64,000 bases of DNA from Phoronis australis. Lineage: Eukaryota; Phoronida; Phoronidae. The notes below the pieces were generated by a model that saw nothing but the letters and a program-made list of their open reading frames with translations, was not told where the DNA came from and ran no database searches. The DNA lies in assembly GCA_002633005.1 (NCBI GenBank), contig NMRA01000146.1, forward strand, positions 673,059 to 737,058, written 5' to 3'. How positions within the stretch are numbered: the first letter of the stretch is position 1; the number at the start of each line of letters is the position of its first letter. A program made the translations under genes and the position numbers. This document shows, piece by piece, positions 12,801-24,800 of the stretch.

Positions 12801-15800
12801 TTTTTGGCTCTCAGGTGTGTTAGACAATCAACTTGGGCAGTCGCTGTTCCATTTACGAGGCAGTTCTTTTATTTCATTTCTTGTTTCCCCTTTTCACGAG
12901 ACCGCGATGAAAAACCATAAAATTTACATATACAGAAAGATTTCTCTTCAACCTGTGCCTTGGCTGCACCAGGTGCCACCTTTTCGCCATTTCAACATTT
13001 GAGAGAATACGAAAGCCCTTAACTTTCCGCAAATGCCACTACTAAGGTGCAATTGCAATGTTTGAGATCAACAGTGGATTCTGTCAAACTGATCAATCGA
13101 TCATCGTAAAATTTATTTATAGACGAGATTCTTTTGAGAACCCTGCTATTTTAATTTCCTAGTGTTGCTGCGTGTTCTGTTGAAATTCTAAAACAACTAT
13201 CTCTATGATTTTGATATGGAATATGTTGAAGCAAAGAAACCAGGCTGCAGAATAAGAGGTACACTGGAAACTATCTAAAAGAAACAGTGAGCAAAATTAC
13301 ACGATACACTATGCAATACCATGTAAATAATAATCCATTTTTCATGAAAAACGCCCGAGAAAATGGCGACGGGCAAAGGGCATAGAATATCAAGCATTCA
13401 AAACGTTAAATACACTCGCAGAAGAGGGGAAAACTAACGGCTGTAATTAAACAACATTATACAAAGTAACACGAGCACTTACGCCGACGTCACCACTAGT
13501 CCAACCGAATCCCGTAAAATGATTATGTGTATGTACGCTAGAAGTTTCTCCACCATAGAGAAGTAAAATGAATGAATAAACTGAGGTTTAAGCAACAAGT
13601 TTAAATTACTACACATCTTATTATGCTAAGTTTCCACCGTGAATATACATGTATGGTCTGCCGAAGTAGGTTACCAGTGGTTACTGAGCATGATGTCCAA
13701 GTCAATGGATCTCGACCACAAGTTACCGGTATTCAAATTGCATGGGGATCGATAATTTACAATTGAAAGTAAATTACAGATATTTTTTATGAATTAAATA
13801 TTAAATATTAAAATTGTGCGTCATATATTTCATAACGTATAAATGCCAGTAGAACGTGTTTTGTAGAACTTTCAATTATTGCGCGTCCTCACATAAATAT
13901 TCTATTTGCACGGTTGAAGTCGTCTCATGCGCGGTGGCGCATTGGTTAAGTCGACGACTCGAAACTTTTGCAAGACAGGTTCGAAATCAACTTCGGTTTT
14001 CTGCGAAAATGTTGTTCAACTGGCGTTCATTGGGTTGTTTAGCGGTTTTGTCGGCCATGTCAGGCTGAAAATGTGGTATGAAACACAATAACCGCATGTT
14101 TGACAAGATTGGAAATATTCAGAAAGTACCTTTAGAAGCAAACAGAACCAATTTATTGACGGATATAAGCACTAGCTTTCACATAGCAGCTTAGAAAAAA
14201 TCCCTTTGCATCTTTGAAGACGTTCACGACTCGTCCCATGTGCCATGTATTTCTTGACGTAACCTCGATGTTTCGTTTAGGACTATGTTGCTTGATGCGC
14301 TTTTGAAGCGTGTGTAGAAATTATATTCTCTGCAAAATTCGTTCCATTACCAGAAATAATGGTGCTGACAGGACCCGACGAGCGAAAGATCTACGCAAGA
14401 CGGCAATGAAACTGTCGGCCTCGAGGTTGTTTACAATCTCAAAATCAGAACAGGTGACGATTACACCATAGCGCCTGTGAGCAGTTCGACCCTCTTTCAA
14501 ATGAAACGGTCCGAATATGTCGTACCCGCGTACGCAAACGGAGGCTGTGCTGCAGTGCGCTCCTCTGGCAGATCGGACAACTTCTCTTCACAAAACAGAG
14601 CACGAAGAGGTTGGCGCACTGCGCTTCTGTTTAAAGCGCTGTGAACAGCAGAGTTAGCGCCAACAACCTAAAATTTCTCCCTAAGCGAAGACAGAACGTG
14701 GCTTCGGCTACCGTGCACTAAACGCTCATAGACATGTCGAATCAACACGTCACGTGGCTGTTACCGTGCATTGTGTACATGCGTAAGGTCTGTTGGCCGG
14801 ACTACTGTGCTGGACGTAAGATGTAGTGCCGTCACATGCTTTACAACTGGAACGTGATCGTTAGACACGGAAGAAGTCACCGAAGGCTGCTTCGCCGACA
14901 TTGACAGTATCGAAAGCGAAGACTTAACCTCTGCGTTTAAAATGCCCTCCTGAGCTTTAGCCTTTGCAAGTTTCTCGTTCAGTGGAGAACTCGTCTGATG
15001 TCTTTTTCAATTGATGTTCACATTGTATCTGTTTTTGTTTCAACTTTTGTTCACACTACAGCTGTTGATAATGAAGCTCCTCATCTTTTACCTATCTCTG
15101 CTCGAGCAATGCCTTTTAAGCTGCCAAATTAGGACTATGAATCTTTGCCTTGTACTTGACTGACATTGGAAGACCTAGCGGACTTAGACTTCAATATCTG
15201 AGACACGGATTCCATAATGTCTTGAGAGTTAAAATCGCCCGTCCATGGCCAGAATTTCTCTTTAAGCAACTGCATACTGGCATGTGTTAAAATTGATCTG
15301 ACGTGTTAATGAACATTAATGAGGGACTTGATGCTACTCACCACTTTTATAAGAGCGTCTTTCGTTGAATGTGTATAATTGTAAGTAAGTTTAGTCACAG
15401 AGGACTGTTTCGTAGGCTGTCGAGTCTTTGCTTGTTTACAGGAATTTGTTGTCACTAAACTCACGTCGCTCCCTAGCTGCTCCTTCAAACACTGACGTCA
15501 CGATAACGTTATTTAAACACTGTCGGTTTACTGGAACTTCGCAAGACACCTTAGACATGACTCACAGTAGCACACATAAATATCGAGCCCAATCAGGCCG
15601 CAGTTCTTTCAGTGGAAGATTAGGCCATTTACCTAGCAAATGTTGGAGCAAAACAAAACAGATTAGGAGAACTTTTTCTCTTTTATTTGTCAGCAGTATA
15701 AGTGACAGTACTAGATTAATTGAAATGTGTCAAAAAGAAACTATGCTCAAATTAACAGGTTACATATTGTAAAACAACGTAGATAACAACCGAATTCCCT

Positions 15801-18800
15801 GGACAACGCCCAAGGAAATGGCGCCCAAAATTTAGGACTGGTATCACTGAAAACTGTTCAGGAACAAACTGAGTTCACATTTTCACAATCGAATATCGCT
15901 AAACAATGTAAAATTGCAGGTCGTCGGCTCTCGGTGGGAGAACCGGCTTTGACCACAGGGTTAGCGCCGTGCGACATACCGGCACATGTAAAACGACACC
16001 GTCCAGACATATCAAGCAAAGAGGATCGCCCTGTATCAAACATGTAGATAAATTAGCTGTTAGAAATTCTATATCATGACTATTCCTGAAACACTATTTC
16101 ACACATCGCCTGAATTCGCTGGCCAAAGGGTAGCTTGAACGCCCGCGTATGTCAAGACCCATTTAGTTTTTTTGCCTCAGGTAAGGTCGAAGACCGAAGT
16201 CTCTGTGGTCATGAAACTTGTCTTTTTTGAATTTTTTTCTTCGGTGTTATCGGAGACACATTTACATTTTTGGTCTAAAGACTTGAGTCAGTTTCCATGG
16301 AATGGGTTCTCACTATACTGTTGAAACCGTGTTTCACACATCATCTAGCTCGCTAAGATTTTATCTAAAGTGCTCCTGGTGGGGGTCATATTATTACAAG
16401 AGACGCCATTGCACTTCGCAACATAATCGAACACGGTCCTCATATACCGCAGTGTTGTGGTGTAAATCATGTTCTAGGATGCTTTGCGTCACTTCTGTGA
16501 TTGTGTGATATTTTGCACTTTACGGATGAGACAGCCCCCTTACATTGTATACCGGGAAAGTCTAACGTCACTGCAGACTACTTAAGAGCATATTCGCGAA
16601 TGGGCCAAGCAGAGGGTGATAGACGCTATGTCACATTTTGTGTTCATATTTTGTCTGTGGGATGACACTGACCCCACTGACTACAGATCACCTTTATTTT
16701 TTTCAAAACGCACCTTTTGGTTTCCATGGATACTATTTATTTCCAGCAAGTTTTGAGCCTGGCGGAACTTGAGTTTTAGTAGAATTCCGACAGTTACGTT
16801 ACGCAGTGGAAGTAACTTGTGTTATTGATCAGGTGTGACCTTCGACTACTTTATTCAAAAAAATTAAAAGATTTCTATACTTTTTGTTTGTTTTTAGAGG
16901 CGCATAAGATGAGTACTTTTAGTGATTTTTGAGACTGTCAAAATTGGCTAAATTCGTATCCCAATATCTCAGCTGGCACTGGTTTCAAGACTTTTGTACC
17001 AACCAATGGGTTGAGCTATCTTAGATTTACAAAATAAAGCATTTCCTGTCATCTGAAGTCCAAAGTGACTGGTCGTTACGCCATTTCACCACAATGAGTA
17101 ATGCCGACACACGTCAAAAAAAAGTGAAAATTTGTTACTTGTTGGCCCACAAACTGCGAATCAATTGATCATTTATCAAATTTTGTATTTTCTAGGCACC
17201 AAGGGTACTCTACTTTATTTCTGAAAAGTGCTCCTTGTCGTGGAATTAGGATACTTTATAGAAAAACAGCAGTAGTTCTGCCAGGAAATCTTTTGCGAGT
17301 GTCTAAATTCAAATTTCAGTGGTTTTACAAAGCTCTGTAGTTTTATTGGCGCTGCTAAAAAACAAAACAAACAAAACAATCGTGGTTCCCCCCTCCGCAA
17401 TTGCGACTTTCCAAATCTTACAGTGTCGTATGAACAATATCATTTATTTATGGTTTTATCTGTGATTGTCCTGTTAACAAAGATGCATACTGTGGAGTGT
17501 GTCTGAACAAACGTTTTTTTTGAAGAATCTTCAAGTGGTTTTGATGCAGGGCGTTGAAAGCGGAGGATAGTGTCAAGGTAAAAGATTCATTGGCAACAAA
17601 AAGGAAATGCAAAACCCCTGGCGGTCAGATTTCCGTGGCGTTATATAGCCTCCAGTGCCCCAATACCTTCACTTTTGGAGTGGTATGACTTGCTAATGTT
17701 ATCACTTTCCTATCTGTATGCATTTTGTTGTGACTGAAGTAAATTAAAGGCACAGATAAACGTAGTTGAATAAGTGCGTGTGACTAGTTTTGAGAAGTCT
17801 AAAGAAGGGAATTCAAATTATTGCCCACTCCACCATAGGGCAAAGGTATCCTGTTCCAGGTGATCAGCAGTTACTTGAAAGAAAAATCCCTCATGTGGGG
17901 CGCATCATCAGATTTTAATCCACTGCAGTGGTCACGTGGAAGAAGTGAGGATGATGAAGCCTGCTTTCTTTATAAAGTTCGTAAGAGCACGACAAGTATT
18001 GTATTGTAACTCATGTTTTTCCATGACTTCTCACCAGACAAACAATATACAGCATACAAACTCGAGTTCAAAATATAACTTTATGTACGTTCACTTCTAA
18101 CTGCTAAGTCTTCGAGGTGCTTTAATAGCAAGACTACCAAATATTTTAAGCAAAATCACAACAGAGATATCTAAATGTGGTAACTGATCTAAGTGCTAAT
18201 GGACCGGCTCAAATATGACACTCTTACTGTATGTTAACTGTTCAAAATACATGTCATCTCCCTCACATGTACCTTGTCATCCCATACTGTACACGTAACT
18301 CCTCACTCTGCATATACAATGTTGGGCCAATTTAAAGTTAAAAGGGATATTTAATGCTACTAGAACCTAGTTTAACACTCATCCCCCAGTTAATTTACAC
18401 AAAGTAGCATGGGAAACACGAGATATCAAAATGTGTCAAAAGACCTAAATACCAGTGAATTGGCTCAATCATGACACTCATGGATTTTAAAAATTCAAAA
18501 TACAGTTGACATCGGCACCTCCCTTAACTCATCATCCCATACCGTTCAAATAACTCTCATTGTTGTTGATGCACTATTTTATTTTGCAGTGCGTAAGGTT
18601 ACGTCATACTACGTGTGTCAATTGGTTAAGCTTCTTATATAACCGACGTTCCGGTACTATGTGACCTTCTTGACATGAACCGCTATACTGGTAACGCGTA
18701 CAACGCTAACGATGTTTTTATGGAGCCTAGAGCCTATATCATTGTAAGTTTATACTATTTTTCCGCATATTACCGTAGAATTCACTGGCTGTTTCTCGTA

Positions 18801-21800
18801 TTGTGTAAGACTGTTTAATTAGCCCATGCTGTATTACGTGGAATATCTTTATTGTATTGTAACGTGAACGCTGTATTTCCAAAGACTTATTATTCGTTAT
18901 ATTTGTTTCAGTGAAACCGGCCTTGTCGGACAGTAAGCATAACGTCAACCTTGTTGAAAATAAACGTATCATATCCGACTATCCCGTGTGTTCAATGCCC
19001 ATGGCTCCTACAATTGTGAAAAAACAATGTTGGAGCAAATTGAAGTAAAACATGATATTTAATGTGACTGCAATCTGCTTCAGCACTGGTCATCCAGTTA
19101 AGTGGTACAAAGTAGCTTGGAGCAACGAGAGATCTAAATGTGTCCTTTGATCTAAATGTGTCCTTTGATCTCAATGCCAGTGCATTGGTTCAAGTACGAC
19201 ATTCCCGAATTTAACCTTTCAAAATACAGGGCCTACCCTTCAACTTGTCATCACATATGCTATCTGAAACTTGTCAGTCTGCCTAAGTCACTACCTTTTC
19301 ATAAGCTTGTACATAAGTCAACGCTCAGATAAGGCTTGGTTTTTTTAGTTAAGTGAGGCTGAAAGTACTATGAATTTGAGACATGAAGACCGAAATACCA
19401 GCATGAATTGGACAACAAACTTTCAATCAGAACACTGACCAAATATTCTAAATTTTATTGACAAAATCACAACAAGTGTTGCTATGTTGCATTTTGCATT
19501 TGCCTAATTTTCTACAATATCACATCAATAGCAACCGGTTAAGTATCGCAGACAACCCAACAGATTGTACAATGTTCAGGCGAAGAAGAAATCCGGAGTA
19601 TTCCTGGACATCACTGAATGTCAATTTCAGTATCTCCATAATTTGACCATTTTCCAGTACGGTTTAAGGCAGATAAACGTGAAAAAACCTTTAACCTGCT
19701 GTGGTGTCAACTAGGTATCTGAAACTGATACGCACTGCTGCTGGACTACATGACAAGGACACAAGCTGCCAACTAACTACATGACCGGGACACATACTGC
19801 CAACTGAATACGTGACCAGGGCGCGCTCTCCATTCTCCGTACTCAGACTCGAATCGTGCTCAAACTCACACTTCATACTCATTTCGAGTACAGACTCAGC
19901 TTTGGTGTATTCAATGTCATGCTCGAAAAATCTGTACTCGGAATTTCGAGCACGTACTCAGTTTTCGAGTGTACATGAACTGAATTGTATCATCTATATT
20001 TCGAGTAGGATTTTGAGTAAAAATTTCGAGTCTACGCTCAAATTTCAAGTTTGGTATGGCAGTGTGCTTGAAATCGTACTCAAAAATAAATACAAGCCAG
20101 AGAACAAAATATCGAAAGGGAAGCAAGAAACACAGCAAAATCTAAAAAAACAAGTCCTCTTACCGTATTTCAGCACTTCAATTTCAGTTCAGAGATAATA
20201 GTTTTCATCTTAAATCTTCTTATTCTTCACCTTATTAACCCGCCGTATCGCTGTATGTTATGGCCGCCATTCTACCTCTACAATTCCTGGCAACAGGCGC
20301 ATTGTAATCCCTTGTCGGCGAGTCATAACAAGCGTCGAAAGCAGTTGTGGGAAAAGTCGTGTGAGAACTTTGTGCTTCCCTTATTTCAGTATGTGTGCCT
20401 ACGTTTTGTAGTTTTTCAAAAATACGAGGAGGGGAGGGAAGTTAAAAAAATTCGCTTCCCTGTCAGGTATATTTCTCGTCATAACTTAGTCAACTATAAT
20501 TCCTCAATCCGCAAATGGAAATACAGACTTTTTGCCGATTTCTAAGTAGATGTCTCGTACCGTTCACTGCCACTGGTGAACTCTGAATACCTGCACAAGT
20601 ATTGTTTTTAACTCACGTGCCAAATGTCAACTCACTTGATACATCCCGGTAGAAAACAAAGATACAGTATCAAAGTGTGACATCAGCGTTGGTCTATACA
20701 GCAATGGGTTTTATTTCAAGACTAAATTAGCAACAGAGATATGATGTGATAAGCTGTTACAAATTTCTTAAGACATTTTCGGGACTGGGTGAGGAACTCA
20801 AGCAGTAAAGCGTAATAATTGCCAAATGTATCAAAGAAATGGCATAATAATATCTATTGAAACTAAAAAATGAAAAACAGTTACAGAACACTCAGACTTC
20901 TACGTTGTAGAAATACTCTTGTAGTTGTAGCGACAGCAGACGATAATGTAGGCCTAGTTCTTGGCGTGGTCTATTCCAATAGGGAGCGATGAATCAGCGC
21001 GGCTTTGTGTGATTTTGCATTTCACATCATAAAGAGCTCCATAGCAACTCGAATATGACTGTCAGATTTGAGTACGTTTGGAGTCTATTCGAAATACGAC
21101 ATTAGATACGCTTTTTTGAGTACGACTCCAGTGAGCACCTTTTTGAGTATGAAATCTCGAGAATGAGCATGAGTCTGAGTACGGATATTGGACACCGGGC
21201 CCAGGTTCTATTCTTAATTAAATGGGTTTCTTTCATGTCCATGTTAGCTTTTCGCACGTTGCTTTTCCCACCAGCATTTTTGACAACATCATTGAACTCT
21301 TTCGCAACAACTTTCTTCCGTCCTTTTAACCATGGTTTATGTTTGAAACTCCTTTTGTTTTCTGAATAGCAAAGTTGAATGTCATATTAAACCACCAGTT
21401 AGATTGCACTACATTTTCTATTTGTAATCTGGCAGCAAAGTAGTTATAACTGAATTTCGTTCTGTTTAGCTAACAAAAAATCGAATTAGGCCTTCGATGC
21501 TCGTCAAACGGGTCACATAATATTCCTTACCGGATAAAGTTTGTAAAAGGTTTTTGAACTACCAGGGACGCCAGATTGGGCTTGTCCAACCCTAAAACTG
21601 GGAATATTCTTTCCCAAAATGAAGGGATTGCGGCGGCGAAAAAAGCAACATACAGTTAATTTCAATTTGTTACTTGAGCTTGATAATTACTAATCTGCAC
21701 GATTCTGCTATATTTGGCAATTCACAAATTGTGTCATCGTTTTGGACCTAAATATCCTGGTCAGGTGGCCGGTGTACCCCTCCCAACTTTCGTTAAGGTA

Positions 21801-24800
21801 CACATCGTTTAAGTGGCCAGCGTACATATACAGTAACTCGGATGTAGGGGAGCCTCTGCCCAAACTTTTTAGGTCATAATAAAACCAATGTTGCTTACAT
21901 TGTATTATGCTGCTATATAAATTTGGAAGGGCGATCATTTTTTTCGTAAGGCAAAGGTCATTTCTTATAATACTCAAGTCTTCATGGGGGTCACTACATT
22001 CGGATAAATTATCAGATGGTTATGCTGTCCTTGTATTGGAATCTCAAAACAGACAAAATATCGAGTTCTTTCTCATACGAAGATACAGTATAAAATGATA
22101 TTCTTTCAAACAAATCAACGTAATTATGTTTTCACAATCATGCTACGTGGTGAGGCGTTAAAAAATCGATATGCTCTAACTGTGAAGCGATACCAAACCC
22201 ACTTTACAGTGAATTAACACGTGAGGGTGAGATAAATATAGATTATTACATGCCAAAGTCGGTATCTCCCGTAATCTAGAGCCCTTGGGTGATACTTCTA
22301 CGAAATCCACGAGGGGTCTACATAAGGGGGACACTACTGAGAACATGTAATAATTTATTTATACCATATACTGAACGCGAAACATTGCAAAGAGAGGATC
22401 TACCTTTCCCGACTCGGCTCAATTTTGTAACTATTTTCTATGTCAGAGGCACTGGGTCTGAGGTCGTGTCCTTTTAAGAAGGGCTGAGTTATTTTTGTCA
22501 AAACATTGTTTTTACTCAAAATCAATTGAACATTTAAACAAAAGAGAAGTCTAAAGTTCAGCTTTAGCAACAAGTCTAGCTTACTACACATTTCATCAAT
22601 CTAAGCGTCGACCGTAAATATATTATCCGCTAAAGTAGGTAACAACTGCTTACCTTGTGTAATGCAAAGTCAAAATATCCCGCCGACACGATACCCGCAT
22701 TCAAATTGGAGATCTATGATTAACAAGTGAGAGAAAAGGAGATAAAGATTTGACTTAACTGAAAAATGGTGTTTATGTTAATTATGCGTCTTACTTTTCA
22801 TAGCGTATAATGTCGATACAATGCCCTTTGTTGAACATGCGATTATTGCGCGCGCTCACTTATAAGAATTCTATTTTCAGGTTCGATTACGTCAGCTGCT
22901 GAGAGGTGTTGAGCGGGTTTGACTCCGGCATTGGTTTCCCGCCAAAATGTTATCTAACCCCGTTTAATATCTAAATGGGTTATTACACGGTTGCAATGGC
23001 CATTCGAGGCTGATATTGTGGTATAAAATGTGTATATATTATGATGAACTATACTACCATAGATATGGATAATTACAAAGTTATGCAAAACGTGGAGCTA
23101 TAAACACAGCAGACGCAGCAGAAGGATGCATCCGACCTAAACGACTGAGATGAGCTGAAACTTTCTTTGAATAATACGTATTTTCTAATTCAGTGTTAAA
23201 ACAATTTTCGGTAGATATCATGCTATAATTTCAAAAATTCAATCGAGGTTCCAATATATCAAAGCGCGACATCACTTTCTTAAGAAGTAATTGCGACATT
23301 AACACCGAATTCACCTACTTATGTAAAAAGACGTGTTATACTCCTGGCACTTATCCAGAATTTTGAGTTGATGAGCCAGGCCAGAGTAGTAACTAGTTTC
23401 CTTTCCAGTCAGACAATCGCATCCCATAACTGCCAATGGAATCGTGGAGAATTTTAGGAGGGCATGGCTCTCTTGGGATTCCTCTAAGTCCGCCACTGTT
23501 ACTCCATATCTTAAATTTGAAGTTGTTTGTAACCTCAACCTCTGGTGCCCTTGCGAGGGGTTTCACTAAAAACAATATTTCAGAAATATTTTTATATTAA
23601 AAGTCTTCCACATGGATGGGAGAGGCAAGTTGTCGGTGATTGGTGGTAGTAGGATTTGATGCGGTGATAGACTGATGGCTGGTTGGAGTTCATCACTCTA
23701 TGAATTTCGACTGCATGTTCACAAGTCTACTCTAACAAAAGTCCCCAAGCTGCGAAGCAAACTGGCAAACCCATAATCGTTTTCGCTTCCTTCACCAAAC
23801 AGTTGTAGTTCAATGCAGCCAGATAAATAGACTGATGTCAGCTTACAATTTTCTGCAATTCTCAAATCAATTGTTTCGACATATCTGCCTTGCTTTGCTT
23901 CTGTGATAACCAGCGTCTTCTTTGTTCTGTTGGTAGAGATCCTACCGCTGGAAGAGTCACGAGAGAATCTATTGCTAATAGATCTGAGAGCGACTAAGGA
24001 CCACTGAACGCTCACAATTTTTATTTACAATACAAAACATTCTTTTCCGGGATACCAAACCACAGCCGACATTGTCTCTCATTGGGGAAACCACTAGGGT
24101 CTTAACCAATATCCATACTCTTTAGTGATTGTATCAATGTTAGCTTTGTCGTTGCTAGTTCACTTAGTTAATCCAATGCCAATCAGGTTGCAGGTTCTGC
24201 TTGGGTCTCTGGCCATGGAAATAACACTAGATAAAGGTGGAGACTCGAACAGTTGTCAGATACTTCAAGACACAGTTTTGTCAAACTTATCACCAAAATG
24301 TATGGCCGTGTTACAAAGAGCAGAATTTTCATAGACGAAAGGAGACATTGTTCCAAATACTTGTATGTTCAATAGATTGCTTAACACCAGTCTTTGAAGG
24401 AGCCAACTTTGAATGTGTGCGAGGCCACCACACGAATCGAACACCCACTAGTTAGATATGGACCTGCTATCCGATGTCCCTGAATCCGAGTGTTGAACAA
24501 CTCTAAGCAAATCATCCTCGATATCATTTGTCCAATTTCAAACTGCTGTCCTTTTCAAGAAATTGTTTATCTCTAATTTAAGACCGGACCGTATCAGCTG
24601 CGGTTAATTAAATGCCTTTGAGAAAAACCAAGTTGCATTTGAAAACTGTTCAAGAACTGCTTTCGTTCATAGTTTCACAATTGACTGTCGAAAAACAATG
24701 TCCTAGTAAAGGTTCGACCTCCAGGAATATTTTTAGTGGTGTGTGAAAGATACACTTAATGTACCGTTTCGAGAGCTAGTCAAAATCACGTAGACATCGG

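Larger units (their letters stand above)
16582..19735. repeat. Dispersed repeat family R, copy B
   Basis: It starts TTAAGAGCATATTCGCGAAT and is collinear with copy A (3209-5880). A solo LTR interrupts it at 18564-19012. U2 lacks this repeat at the matching place: sequence diverges right after ACTGCTTAAG at ~36770. It therefore inserted after the duplication or was lost from U2. Confidence 0.75.
9085..24470 (+). repeat. Tandem duplication unit U1 (~15.4 kb)
   Basis: U1 holds exon 1, exon 2, the MITE, block P1, a BEL/Pao remnant, repeat R copy B, the GAGTAC element and blocks V2, P2 and W2. Its opening CTGAATCCGAGTATTGCAG matches CTGAATCCGAGTGTTGAAC at 24480. Collinear matches to U2 occur throughout: 9950-10620 with 24860-25460, 10790-11340 with 25660-26195, 12420-13500 with 26230-27340, 16360-16580 with 29010-36780 (around an insertion) and 21395-24340 with 37157-40265. 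Interior copy order is conserved. Confidence 0.8.
23059..24471. repeat. Block W2 (duplicate of W3)
   Basis: It matches 38990-40265, including a MITE at the same place. The copies end at ATTTTCATAGACRAAAGRAGACATT. After this point U1 continues for ~130 bp, while U3 jumps into a half FN3 exon. Confidence 0.75.

Noticed and set aside
13925-13995. tRNA or tRNA-derived SINE (CGCGGTGGCGCATTGGTTAA with GGTTCGAAATC resembling A and B boxes)
   Set aside because: No cloverleaf could be folded around it, the B box is imperfect, and the homologous P2 and P3 blocks lack both boxes, so the resemblance is probably chance.
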